The position numbers were made by a program, and so were the translations under genes. The notes below the pieces were generated by a model. The model made no database searches, was not told the DNA's origin, and saw nothing but the letters and a program-made list of their open reading frames with translations. A stretch of 64,000 nucleotides of DNA from Phyto melanocephala. Taxonomy: Eukaryota > Arthropoda > Insecta > Diptera > Rhinophoridae. The stretch covers positions 21,429,201-21,493,200 of the forward strand of contig OW799235.1 of the NCBI GenBank assembly GCA_941918925.1, given 5' to 3'. Numbering within the stretch: the stretch's first letter is position 1; each line of letters opens with the position of its first letter. Below, piece by piece: positions 12,540 through 23,879 of this stretch.

Positions 12540-13073
12540 ATGAACTTCTTCAGGACATTGTTTCTACTCCTTACAACACTCACTGTTGGGTTAGTGCAAG
12601 CCGTAGACTTTAGTGACGTAGATGATGTTCCTGATAAAACTACTACAATTGGACCTGAAGATTTTGTTCCAATTAAGTTAGGAGTAAAAATTGGAGGTGC
12701 TACTCTTGATATTTGCAGCTCAGCGGATAATTCTGGAAAACGAAGTCATTACAGTTGTGCTTATCATTGCAGAAGACATAAACACCAGACAGGTCTATGT
12801 AATTCAGAAGGTATTTGTATGTGTCAACGCAGAAAAAGTGGAGAAAGTATCCCTAAAAGTTTTGTTTTATCAAATTAAAAGAAAACTAAAATGGTTGAAC
12901 GCAAACAATCAGTTGCCTTAAGAGATTTAATTGGTCTGAGCGAAGTTTGTTCCTCAATATTAACGTATAATATTTTTCAACGTAGTGAAGTTATTTGTTC
13001 GTATACTTGTCAAAAACTTGAGTATAACAATGGTTATTGTAATGACTCAAGTGTTTGCATTTGCACTTTGTAG
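12540..13073 (+). pseudogene. Two-domain defensin-like gene, copy 1, with stop between domains
   Basis: The ATG at 12540 opens a 112-codon frame: signal peptide (MNFFRTLFLLLTTLTVGLVQA), a propeptide about 18 residues shorter than in sister copies, and one defensin-like domain with cysteine spacing C-x13-C-x3-C-x9-C-x5-C-x1-C. TAA at 12876-12878 ends it. The sister copy 3 has AAA at this site. The same frame then continues open through the second domain (ending VCICTL) to 13073. The gene therefore either makes a single-domain secreted peptide or is an early pseudogene. A downstream ATG at 12891 lacks a signal peptide. The polyadenylation signal is AATAAA at 13146-13151. Domain 2 belongs to the SSVC subtype shared with copies 3 and 5. 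Confidence 0.75.
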
Positions 13074-13344
13074 GAATGTGAACATCGTGTTTTATGTGAT
13101 TATTGAAAAATGTATTATAAAACAAACAAAAAAAAATATATTTAAAATAAAAGTAATATTGAACATACATACGGTTTTATATTTTGATCATTTTATTTCT
13201 TAAATGAAGCCTGTGTAGCATATGTGAAAATGTATCAAATTCACGAAAAAAATCAACGAATCCTCCACCCTCTTGACGCTAACTTTGATAGCAAGTAAAG
13301 TTTTATTTATTCAAGTTTTGAAGCAAGTTGTAGCTAATACACTG

Positions 13345-13445
13345 CAATAATTGCACTGTGTATTTTTCGGTATATTCAAAATTTAAAACGTAAAATAACT
13401 GACAAAATTAGATGTATGATTCTGAAATTTTTCAAACGTTGCTTT
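13345..13445 (+). mobile_element. Type-B fragment
   Basis: Contains GCACTGTGTATTTTTCGGTATATT and the ATGTATGATTCTGAAATTTTT block of the type-B interior. It is immediately followed by the next, younger type-B element. The interval 13152-13344 is the homologous 3' flank of the gene family. Confidence 0.5.
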
Positions 13446-14553
13446 TTATACCCGCCACCAAAAAAATGGTGTGGGTATATTCCTTTTGTCATTCCGTTTG
13501 TAACACATCGAAATATCTATTTTAGACCCCATAAAGTATATATATTCTGAATCGGGGTTTGATTTTATGACGATCTAGCTATGTCCGTCCGTCTGCTGAA
13601 AGCACGATAGAGGTCGCACCGAAAAAGCTAGGGAGCTCAAACTTTGCCAGAATCTTTCTTATATACGAGGTTTGTTTGGTATTGAAAATGGGCTAAATCA
13701 CAATATTAGGAAGAGAGTTATAGCTCGAAAAGCAAGAGTAGGTCGAAAAAACCGTGTCCTTCTTACATCGAATAAAATGGATTTGTGTCCAAACGCATTA
13801 ACGTAGACTCATGAAACTTCGAATATATATTTCCTGAGTAAAAACAATATTTTTTTTTGAAAATTATCTAAATTTCTGCATTAGGAGAGGAGTTATCGAT
13901 CAAAATGTACGAAAATATATTTTTACCGCACAGTGTATTTTTCGGTATATTTAAAAACAAAAACGTCATAAAAGCAACAAAATTGAATGTACGACTCTGA
14001 AATTTTGCACACTTTGCTTTTTGGTGAGACGCCATCAATGTGCCACGCCCACTTTTACGCCTACCTCCCATATAACATTTTACCTAAAATTCATACAATT
14101 TCTCTATTACTAAAGATTTTGGAATAATAAAGAGCTATATTGAAACACCTCAGTTGTACTCATTCGTAAAAACAACATTGACACGCCTACTATAACGCCC
14201 ACTTTTCACGTTATCTACCGATAATGAAATTTAAAAGCTCATAAAAGCGCCAAAATTAGATGTATGATGATCAAATTTACTAGCTATATCCCCCTAGGCA
14301 ATGTCATTACTGTGCCAGAAAATTACGTTGCCACGCCCCCTTTTACGTCCACCTCCCATACAACGTTTTACCTAAAATTCATATAATTTCTCTATTAATA
14401 AAGATTTTTGAATAATAAAGGGCTATATTGAAACACCTCAGTTGTACTCATTCGTAAAAACAACTTTGACACGCCTACTGTAACGCCCACTTTTCACTTT
14501 ATCTACCGTTAATGAAATTTAAAAGCTCGTAAAACCGCCATAATTAGATTTTG
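13445..14553 (+). mobile_element. Type-B element, left arm of an inverted composite
   Basis: Starts TTTATACCCGCCACC, has the ACCCCATAAAGTATATATATT core and a short GTCCGTCCGTCTG run, then two ~300-bp units with CACGCCCACTTTTACG-type blocks. It breaks off at about 14553, where sequence in the opposite orientation begins. Confidence 0.75.
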
Positions 14554-16908
14554 TGTACATTTAAAGCACGATATTTATTATTTTGTAAATCGGTATGGAA
14601 TAATCTCTTTATATTAAAATATGTATCACTTTCTTTGTAGAGGGTGGTTAAATTTTAAGGGCCAATGTTGAAGGTCTTGTTGTTTGTTTCTGCATTTCAT
14701 TTGACATTTCTCGATCTCAAACTTACTCAATTTGATCCATGGGAAAATACGCAAATGAGCAACGCTCTAAAGATATTCAGGTTTTTTTATAAAAATGGGC
14801 GTTAAAATCAAAATGCATTTTGTGCACTTCGTAATTCGTTTGATCAACATAATCTTTCAAATTCGTCCACAATCGGGAGAATTGTAACAAATATTTAAAT
14901 ATCTGCAAAACAGGTCTGTATAAAATGTGAGAAAATCTGTGAATGCCTTCTTAGTGCGTTGAATGAGAACCACTGCTGGTTTTTGCGATAGTGTGGCAGT
15001 CAACCTCGTCTCATCATCATGCCCAACAATTGAGCATCAACATTGTCATTGAAAATTTGGACCATCAGATAGTGGAGTAGTGCCAAGGATGGGGGGTGGC
15101 CGATATTTTGTTAAATACATAATTGAACCATACAAATATTATAATTGCAAAAAGAAATAATAATAATGTCCTAAATAATTTGTGTTTTATTTAAATTCAA
15201 CATCGGTCCTTAAAATTTAACCACCCTTTATAACTTCGATATGCTACTAAAATGCTCTTGTAAATGTAGTCTTTCAATGAAAGTGGGCATTAAAGTAGGG
15301 GTGTCAATAAAGTTTCTGCTAATAAATACAACTTAGATATTTCAATATAGTCCTTTATTTTCCCAAAAATTTTGTCAATAGAGAAATTACATGAATTTAA
15401 GATAAACCGTTATATGGGAGGAAGGCGTTAAAGTGGGCGTGTCACCTAAACTTTTTGGCACAACAATTACATTGATTAGAAGGATATACGTAGCAAATTT
15501 TATCGTCATACCTCTAATTTTGGCGGTTTTATGAGCTTTTAAATTTCATTAACGGTACATAACGTGAAAAGTGGGCATTATAGTAGGCGTGTCAAAGTTA
15601 TTTTTACGAATGAGTTCAACTTAAGTGTTTCAATATAGCCCTTTATTATTCCAAAATCTTTATTAATAGAGAAATTATATGAATTGTAGGTAAAACGTTA
15701 TACGGGAGGTGGGCGTAAAAGTGGGCGTGGCACCTAAATTTTCTGTCGCAGTAATGACACTGCCTAGGGGGGTGTACGTAGCAAATTTTATCATCATACC
15801 TCTAATTTTGGCGGTTTTATGAGCTTTTAAATTTAATTAACGGTAGATAACGTAAAAAGTGGGCGTTATAGTAGGTGTGTCAAAGTTATTTTTGGAAATG
15901 AGTACAACTTAGGTGTTTCAATACTGCCCTTTATCATTCCAAAATCTTTAATAATAGAGAAATTATATGAATTTTAGGTAAAACGTTATATGGGAGGTGG
16001 GCGTAAAAGTGGGCGTGGCATCTTAATTTTCTGGAACAGTTATGACACTACCTAGGGGGATAAACGTGCAATTTTTATCATTATACCTCTAATTTTGGCG
16101 GTTTTATGAGCTTTTAAATTTCATTAACGGTAGATAACGTGAAAAGTGGGCGTTATAGAAGGCGTGTCAAAGTTATTTTTGCGAATAAGTACAACTTAGG
16201 TGTTTCAATATAGCCCAATATCATTCCAAAATCTTTATTAATAGAGAAATTATATGAATTTTAGGTAAAACGTTATATGGGAGGTGGGCGTGGCACATTG
16301 ATTTCCCGTTACAAAAAAGCGTCTCACCAAAAAGCAAAGTGTGCAAAATTTCAGAGTCGTAGATCCAATTTTGTTGCTTTTATGACGTTTTTGTTTCTAA
16401 ATATATCGATAAATACACTGTGCGGTATAAATTTTCGTACATTTTGATCGATAACTGCTCTCCTAATGCATAGATTTAGACAATTTTCGGGGAAAGATAT
16501 TGTTTTTACTCAGGAAATACATATTCGAAGTTTCATGAGTCTACATTAATGCGCTTGGACACAATTCCATTTTATTCGATGTTCGAAGGACACGATTTTT
16601 TCGACCTACTCCTGCTTTTCGAGCTATAACTCTCTTCCTAATATTCCGATTTAGCCCATTTTCAATACCAAACAAACCTTGTCTATAAGAAACATTCTGG
16701 GAAAATTTGAGCCCCCTAGCTTTTTCGGTGCGACCTCTATCGTGCTTTCAACAGGCGGACAGACGGACGGACATAGCTAGATCGTCATCAAATCAACCCC
16801 TGATTCAGAATATATACTTTATGGGGTCTAAAATGGATATTTCGATGTGTTACAAACGGAATGACAAAATAAATATACCCCCACCACTTTTTTGCTGGCG
16901 GGTATAAA
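14554..16908 (-). mobile_element. Type-B element, right arm of the inverted composite
   Basis: Minus-oriented copy joined tail-to-tail to the preceding element. It lacks its terminal hairpin (about 55 bp), begins TTTTGTGTACATTTAAAGCAC, carries a mariner MITE (14642-15226), then four ~300-bp units with GGGAGGTGGGCGTAAAAG, and ends GGCGGGTATAAAAA. Confidence 0.75.
14642..15226 (+). mobile_element. Mariner-derived MITE inside a type-B element
   Basis: The termini GGGTGGTTAAATTTTAAGGG and CCTTAAAATTTAACCACCC are inverted repeats next to TA. The interior reads as a broken transposase N-terminus (a helix-turn-helix region with GAGCAACG...ATTCAGG) followed by an internal deletion. It sits at the same point of the type-B sequence as the copies at 29265, 54445 and 58717. 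Confidence 0.75.
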
Positions 16909-16911
16909 AAC

Positions 16912-17580
16912 ACATAAAATTCAGAAAAATTCATGAAATCTTTATTTGAATCGATAGTATGGTCCATATAATTTAATGTTTGAAGATTATTTCATGCAAA
17001 GGTTGACCGTGACTGCGGCTCAAATGGTCCATCCGCTTAGTCCAATTTGGCATACTCTTTCCAACATTTCGGCTGGTATCTCATGAGTAAATGCTTCAAT
17101 GTTGTCTTCCAATGCGTCAATTGAAGCGGACATGTGTGTATAGACATGAGCTTTAACATAGCCCTACATAAAATAGTATAGTATTCACAGTTACGTTAAG
17201 ATTCGCATCATCTTTGAAGAAGTACGGTCCAATGATGCCACCAGCCCATAAACCGCACCAAGCTGTGACTTTTTCTGGATGCATTTGTAGCTCTTGCAAT
17301 GCTTCTGGCTGATCTTCACTCCAAAATCGACAATTCTGCTTATTAAAGTACCCATTGAGCCAAAAATTAGCTTCGTCGCTGAACACAATTTGTCGATAAG
17401 AAGCGCGCGATGAACTTTCTTAACAGAGGACGCATTTTGATAATAAAATTCAATAATTTGCAAGCGTTGTTCGTTTGTAAGACGATTCATGGTCAAATTA
17501 TAGACCAAACGGAAGACGTTTGTCAGTAAAACAAAACACGAAACGTGCGTCAGCTTTTTAAACCAGTGTTGCCAAAAACA
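16912..17580 (-). mobile_element. Internally deleted mariner-like element, copy 2
   Basis: Minus-strand sister of 9475-10330. It has the HTH start MNRLTNEQRLQIIEFYYQN (ATG near 17490), the same fusion to FSDEANFWLNGYFNKQNC, and a further deletion that removes the second and third catalytic Asp region (junction near 17165-17185). Non-autonomous. Confidence 0.75.
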
Positions 17581-17584
17581 TAAT

Positions 17585-17950
17585 AGCTAAAAGATCACTG
17601 TTTACATTAAAAATGTTTGGTATTGAGAAATGGCTAAATCTATATATAACGAAGAGAGCTTTTAATATTAGCGCGGACAAAAAATGTCGTTTTAATACGA
17701 ACAAAATTCGATTGTCTATAAATTTTGCAAGTATATTTCCGAAGCAATTTTGCATGTAATACATCTTCCTGGTCAATGTTATTATAATACAAGCAAATAA
17801 AACGCTCACCTCCCATACAACGCTTTATCCTAAATTCATATTATTTCTTTAGGGACAAAATTAAAAAAAATCTATAATTGATTAAAAGGTTGAATTCTAG
17901 TGTGTCTCTGTCTGTCTATCTTTCTGTCTGTGTCCCCAAGCTTTATAGGC
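17585..17950 (+). mobile_element. Degenerate type-B fragment with GTCT run
   Basis: TTTGGTATTGAGAAATGGCTAAATC, CTCACCTCCCATACAACG and a TCTGTCTGTC-like run (17900-17935) are decayed type-B pieces. The interval 17951-18180 shows nothing recognisable. Confidence 0.45.
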
Positions 17951-18289
17951 TAAACAAACTTCTGAGATGAGTCGTTTTCAATCAGTTTTTGTAGTGCTTA
18001 TTTTTTATTGTTATTAAACAGATATGGTATTTTTATTAGGTTAAAGGCATATTTAATCAGGTATATGCAACAATGAAGTCGCACTTTGTCACAAATCATT
18101 CATAAAAATGTTTATTTATTTTTTCATAGAAAGATCTCTTAATCTGAGATAGAAGAACATTTAAATAAAGGTATGTTAAAATGCCTGATCCGGAAGACGT
18201 TCCGGAATATCTATAGTTCAGAATATCTATTAGTTCCACGTAGTGAGGTTTCCAAAATAACAGACAAAGATGATTTGCTGCTTTCCTCG

Positions 18290-18530
18290 ATGCACTATGA
18301 TGGCGAATGGCAACCCTGAATTTATAGAGTTTTACAATAAGACCAAAGGTGGTGTTTATGATAATGATCAGTTGTTTTCAGAGTAAACTACAAAGCGAGC
18401 TACGAAACATAGGGCACTGTTATTATTTATGAACGTTTTGGACATAACCGCCTTTGCTGCTTATAAACTGTTCCACATGAACAACCAGATGATACCTAAT
18501 TCTGAAAACAGACGAAAGTTTTCTCCTCGC
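18290..18530 (+). pseudogene. piggyBac-family transposase relic 2
   Basis: Reads NPEFIEFYNKTKGGV, then after a stop KRATKHRALLLFMNVLDITAF. This is the same C-terminal block as relic 1 but from a different, more decayed copy. No intact frame. Positions 18531-18906 hold no recognised feature. Confidence 0.65.
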
Positions 18531-18906
18531 AACAATATAATATATACCAATTGCAATGTATATTTTAATAATAATATAAATTAAAAACAAATTTAAAAAA
18601 CTTAGTTTCATTTTGTCGCTGTAAATCTATACGAATGTCGCAATGAATCAGAAGTTGTCCTGCTTTTTCTATCAGATTTTCTGTTAGATTTCTTTCAGGC
18701 ACATTGGTAAAGAAATCAGAATCTCTCACGATATGTCTGTCGGAATTCCTGTCAACCACTTCATATGTTTTTCGTTCACAAGCTTAACGGAATTCTTATA
18801 GAATTCTTACCTGTTTCCCGATATTTCTTACAAACTTCTGACCATTGTAGGGATCTGGAAATTTTAAGATTGTTCCATATTAAAAGTTAAATTGTAAATA
18901 TCAAAT

Positions 18907-19290
18907 ATAACAAGAGCACTATATTCGGCTCTGACGAATTTTTGAAGCATATTGTCAGTAGAAACTACTTTGACAGTCTTACCTCAACGCCCATTTCTCA
19001 CATTATTTACTGTTAATGAAATTAAGAAGCTCATAAAACCGACAGAATAAGATGTATGCTGATAAAATTTTGCAAATTTGCATATATCGTTAATATTAGT
19101 AAGATTCCAAAAAAATAAGGTGACACGCCCACTTTAACACCCACCTCCCACATAACGCTTTATCTCAAATTCATATATTTTCTCTATAGACCAAGATTTT
19201 GGAAGAATAAAGGATTTATATTAAAATAAATTGATTTTGTTAGCAGAAACTTCTTTAAAAGCTGATAAAACTGACGGAATTAGATGTATG
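18907..19290. mobile_element. Rearranged type-B fragment
   Basis: Starts AACAAGAGCACTATATTCGG, the 3' hairpin in minus orientation, but continues with type-B interior in plus orientation (GACACGCCCACTTTAACACC, CCACCTCCCACATAACGC). Two pieces in opposite orientation appear to be fused. Confidence 0.5.
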
Positions 19291-20455
19291 TGGTCAATGT
19301 TGTCATTCCAAGATAGCCTTCAATCAAGTACCACACCTAGTTGTCTGACCTTTCTATAAATCTGACTTGTTTTATTTCGAAAGATGAGACAGCTGTGCAC
19401 TGGTATTTTCCTCTTGTTAGTAAACAAACAGATTTAAGTATTGTCCGGGTTAACATTGAGCCCTATTTTCTTTGCCCAGTTAAATGATAAACTCTGAACT
19501 TTCGTTGCTCTCCTATATAGAAGATTAGGATTTGTCTTCCTGATCAGTAGCGCAACATCATCTGCGTAAGAAATAGGCTTGAAAGCCTTATTTGATAAGA
19601 TCTTCGGTAGACTATGTATGATGTGGGGTCCCTCGACATACATTGTTCTTTATTCTTTCTCCATTTGCCTTACAATTTATCCACTAGTTCCTTAATATAT
19701 TTCTTAATCACGTAATTAGGTCGTGGCCTAGCCCTTCGTTCTCCAAGGAACAAATAAGACTTGAGGTCATTAAAGTGTTAAAAGCTGCTTTTATATCTAT
19801 TAAAACGCCAAGGGTATATAAACCCAGGCGCTGCTTTTATATCTATTAAAACGCCAAGGGTATATAAACCCAGGCGTTTTAATAGATATAAAAGCAGCTT
19901 TTAACCTTTAACCCTTAATTTAGGCGTTCTGTTTAAATTTCATTGCGTCGTCCGGCATTTGCCCTGTAAATAATTTATTGGTTTTCAATAAGAATAATGT
20001 CAAGCTTATGGATCTATAAGCTTTAGGATCTGCGTAACTCTCATACCACTCGAATTAACGAGTGCTTCCGGTTGGGTATGGGCTTTAGATAGGTGTTTCT
20101 TAATCTCAGGTACGTCATTCACGCTCTCAACCTGATCGCAAATCGTAGATCCAGGACCTACATTTGGTGGTTGTTATTGTCTTGTTGTATATTCTGTGTT
20201 TTTCGTTATAATCGTAAACTTAGCTTTTTTTCCGATAAGTTCTATTAAAAAACCTTCGGGTTTCCTTTCTGAGATAAATACATTCGCCTGTCATCCAGAG
20301 TATTTCCTTTGAATCTATCACATGTAGATTTCCATCTGGTTTCGTATATGTTACAAGTTTTTGTTCAAGACTCAACCCTAAGTTCGGCCAATCTATTTTG
20401 GCTTTATTTCTAAATGCTATAGGTTCCAGTGACGGTTGGGTTCAAGTCATTTAAA
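19290..20455 (-). pseudogene. LINE reverse-transcriptase fragment
   Basis: Read on the minus strand from 20455: SLEPIAFRNKAKIDWPN, then YRSISLTLFLLKT (RT fingers), then after rearrangement GVLIDIKAAFNTLMTSSL and, at 19434-19643, the palm motif ISYADDVALLI followed by NWAKKIGLNVNPDNT. These are in the order expected for a jockey/R1-group non-LTR retrotransposon. Several stops and frameshifts and a foldback (19781-19902) show that it is dead. Confidence 0.7.
19781..19902. repeat. Tandem duplication plus inverted copy within the LINE fragment
   Basis: A 46-bp unit (19784-19829) is repeated directly at 19830-19875. Its first ~28 bases then recur inverted at 19873-19901 (GTTTTAATAGATATAAAAGC), making a perfect foldback. 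It includes GGGTATATAAACCC in each copy. Confidence 0.85.
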
Positions 20456-20917
20456 TATAGTGATGGTCTAAATAAAAGTGTAAGAGTGTAATATACTTCA
20501 AGTATAAGATTTAATCTTATGGTAAAGAAAATAAACACGTAAATTAAATTAATTCATTAAGAAATATATTCGAATAAAAATGATTTAATATCGAGTTTAA
20601 TAATTTGAAATATGAATTTCGGAACTTCTAAAACTGTACCATTTATCAGATATGTTTGTATTTTTCGATCATCTAAATAAAACTTATTAAACATTTGCTA
20701 TAGGTGTGGATAACTTCTATATAATATTTGACAAAGACTATGTTTTTTGAAGTCAATAGAATAATATCACAAAATAATGTTATTAATTATTTGACGGTAA
20801 TTGTCTGGTCTGTCTGTGTCGATTTAATCATGTACATAATGATCGCAAACAAAATATATCTTAAAGTTTTTAATATGTTTCGCTGACATTTAGAAACAAC
20901 TGTTTAATACACGAGTT

Positions 20918-21104
20918 GGTAAATAATATTTTTAAACAATAAAAAAATAATTAAAAGTTTAAAAACCAAATAATAGGAAATTCATATATAATGTTTATAG
21001 AAAAACAAAAAGTTTTAGTATAAATACTGGAAATCTACCTTAAGTTATTATCTTTCAACTATCTGAGGTCTTATACTGTACTTTTCAGTGTGCTTTTGTT
21101 TAAT
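20918..21104 (+). promoter_or_regulatory. Proximal promoter of defensin-like gene copy 2
   Basis: GGTAAATA (20918-20925) lies 101 bp before TATAAATA (21019-21026), then TCTTTCAACTATCTGAGGTC. It matches the blocks of the other copies. The interval 20456-20917 is homologous upstream sequence of the duplicated unit. Confidence 0.55.
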
Positions 21105-21686
21105 ATAAACCTCTTCTGGACATTGTTTCTACTCCTTACAACACTCACTGTTGGCCTAGTGCAAGCCGTAGACTTTAGTGAAATTTACGTTATCCGCGAG
21201 ACGCCCTCTACTGAAATGAAAAAAGTCATAGATGATGTTCCTGATAAAACTACTAAAGTTGGAGTCAAAGAATTTGTTCCAATTGCATTAGGAGTAAAAA
21301 TTGGTTTGAAAGGTGCCACGCACGATATTTGCAGCTCAGCAATTAATTCTGGCAAACAAAGTCATTACCGTTGTGTTTTTCACTGCAGAAGACAAAAATA
21401 CCAGACTGGTGAATGTAATTCCGAAGGCGTTTGTATGTGTCAACGCAACGAAGGTAAAGAAAGTATCCCTGCAGATTTTGTCATATCTGAATATAAAAAA
21501 ACTAAAGTTGTTGTACCATTTCAAATTGCCTTAAGAGATTTAATTGGCCTGCCAGAAGTTTGTTTGATATTATTACAGATTCATAGTTTTAGACAAAATA
21601 ACGCACAATGTTCATTTAAGTGTAAACAACTTAGCCATAACATTGGTTTTTGTAATTTTGCAGGTCAATGTATTTGCAGTAAGTAA
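21105..21686 (+). pseudogene. Two-domain defensin-like gene, copy 2, start codon lost
   Basis: The frame is intact for 193 codons after the normal start site, but that codon is ATA (21105-21107) instead of ATG. No other in-frame ATG precedes the signal peptide; the next is within STEMKK, past the signal peptide. The frame has the signal core FWTLFLLLTTLTVGLVQA, an acidic propeptide, domain 1 (C-x13-C-x3-C-x9-C-x5-C-x1-C) and domain 2 ending GQCICSK, the subtype shared with copies 6 and 7. Either translation starts at a non-AUG codon or the gene has recently been silenced. Signal for polyadenylation: AATAAA 21767-21772. Confidence 0.75.
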
Positions 21687-21772
21687 ATCTATGAACTTCG
21701 TGCGTTTAAAATCGTGTTTTAATTAATTATTGAAAAATGTAATATAAAACGAAAATATATATTTAAAATAAA

Positions 21773-22445
21773 TGTATGTAATATAAACATACATGAGGTT
21801 TTACTTTTTGTTCACTTTATTTCTTGAATAAAGCCTGTGGAGCACATGTGAAAGTGCATCAAATTTAACTGTTTAATGGTATTGTTGGCAGTTCCTTAAA
21901 TGGAAAGAAAAATTCTTTTACCCATTTCACTCATCTTGACCCGTTCACTGAATGTCGCTAAATAATATACTTACATTAATGGAAAATATTAATTTTTATT
22001 GAGATTGCAACAATAAAATGTGATTTAAAAAACAACACTAGAAGCAATCTGTGTCTGATACACGCCTAGTTATGTATATAAGTATGTATATGATGGTACA
22101 ATCTGTGTATATTTTTGTTGTGGTTGCCATACCCTATTATGCTTATTCATGTCTGCTGATATCCGTAATGCAAAATTCGTCAGCCCTATTTCTGAAATTT
22201 CGAAGTTTTTCTGTTATTCGCTATACGTCGCACAAACATAAACACAACAAATTTGTATGCAAAAGGGGTATTTTATGGAGGTATAGCATTTTGAAATGGA
22301 ATAGAACAAAGAAGAATCTTTTTAATTGACCTGAAGTTTACAGTGTTCGATCTGGAGTGATAATTTATACATAACTTCTAGCATATGACAGCTGGCTTGG
22401 ACGCAGACTAATCTGAAGGTCTAATTTTCTAAGTTGTTTTTTTCC
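21773..22445 (+). repeat. Conserved 3' flank of the defensin-like unit (copy 2)
   Basis: Shares AATAAAGCCTGTGGAGCACATG, GAGATTGCAACAATAAAAT and TACGTCGCACAAACATAAAC blocks with the flanks after copies 3, 5, 6 and (in part) 7. No gene seen. It shows that duplication involved whole units. Confidence 0.6.
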
Positions 22446-22455
22446 TCAAATGGTT

Positions 22456-23636
22456 TTTTTTATACATGTAGGGGGAATGTCGAAGCAGACCACTACTATC
22501 GCGGGTCCCATTTCGACCCCATTCGCTCCTCAGTGATTTCGTGTCTACCGATCAGTATACCTTTAATCACAGAGTCCCGCGCCACAACCGGCGTTTGCTC
22601 TGGACTATGAAAACGATTTCACACTGCCAACTCGTGATTGTTGACAATCCTCATCGCACAGTCCTTTGTTATCGCCAGCATCTCCCTCAGACTAAGGTCC
22701 CCCATCGCACTCACACTTAAAGTATGCTCGCATACTACATGCGCTGCCGTCTCGGCATCTTCCAGTCCGCATCCTCTTCAGATGATATTTGAAGTTACCA
22801 TGTCCTGTAATCAACGCAGTGATCCAGCTAATCATACTCCGATTAAAACCGAGCATCTTCACTGCACCCCTGCAAAGTGGCTCCCAGAGCACCATACGGG
22901 CCTGTCTACACGTGGTTCCCTCCATCCACCTTCGCAAGTTCATAGAGTTCACCCATTGAAAGATCCTAACCCATTACCCAGAGCAGTTATGGGTTCCGGT
23001 CCGCAGAATGCAGCCTCAGACCCCTTCCTCGCAAGTTCGTCAGCAGCCTCATTCCCAAATATGCCCACGTGTCCCTTAACCCACATCAGCGTTACCTCAT
23101 TTGTAGAGGCACACCTATTGAGCTTTAGAACACACTCAAGCACCAAAGAGGAGTTCACATCCATCCGCTGCATACGTTTTATAACCGACTGGTTGTCAAG
23201 TGCAATAAGAATTCTCTTCCCATACACTCGACATTCCAACAGGTGGTCTAACGCGTGCAGCAAGCCAAGCATTTTTGCCTGATAGACTGACACGTACTCC
23301 CCCAGATTCAGGGTGCAGGATAAGTTCAACTCAGATGAGTATACACCAGCACTTGCCCTTCCGTCCATAAAGGACCCATCAGTAAAGCTACTGATGTCAT
23401 TCTCCATGCACTCATCGTGCATGAATCCATCCGCTATGAGCGTGTGATGTAGCCTTTCAACCACTTTCACCCGACTAATGCGCTCCATCAGCATCTGAGC
23501 CTCCCTAACCTCCTCATCCACGAGGTCTAGGATTCTCCTATGCCCCAAAACCGATCCAAAGCGATACCACATGCCATCGCTTCGCATCCGAATCGCCGAT
23601 CTTGCCGCCGTCTCCCTTACAAATAAGTCCAATAAG
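22456..23636 (-). mobile_element. 5'-truncated LINE with RNase H domain
   Basis: Minus-strand C-terminal part of a non-LTR retrotransposon ORF2. RNase H motifs are in order: SSFTDGSF, VYQAKMLGLL, IALDNQSV, LMWVKGHVGIFGNEAADELA (23632-22949). After a frameshift comes CRQARMVLWEP and LITGHGNFKYHLKRM (22952-22692), the usual zinc-binding tail region. The second acidic residue of RNase H, normally Glu, is Lys (QAK). An oligo-A tail lies at 22456-22465. TCAAATGGTT at 22446-22455 and 23637-23646 is a 10-bp target-site duplication. Dead on arrival. Confidence 0.85.
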
Positions 23637-23646
23637 TCAAATGGTT

Positions 23647-23830
23647 AATCGTTTCGGCTTTATGGGCTTAGCGACTTCACATATCCCAAATTCATGGGTT
23701 AAAACTATGAGGTTACCAAACGTTTCTTTTAATAAATTAACTGTGGCACAAGCTGCGAAACATGTTGCGCCGTCTTATTGAAATCTCAGCTCAATTGATA
23801 AACGAAAATCTTAGTAACCGTGGCTCAATA
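23647..23830 (-). pseudogene. Old mariner transposase relic in the 3' flank (copy 2)
   Basis: Continues the minus-strand relic interrupted by the LINE (AATCGTTTCGG and TATGAGGTTACC blocks). It is homologous to 26745-27046, 39150-39570 and 53080-53620. It is recognisable only by comparison with those copies. Confidence 0.45.
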
Positions 23831-23879
23831 AAAGATAAAATTGCTATGAAAAATCAAATATAATTATTTAAAATTTTGT

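Noticed and set aside
22692..22952. Separate 86-codon gene
   Set aside because: It is the frameshifted C-terminal continuation of the LINE ORF2 and not an independent gene.
22638..23282. 214-codon plus-strand open frame
   Set aside because: It is the antisense shadow of the minus-strand LINE RNase H sequence; its codons match no family and the real frame has clear RNase H motifs.
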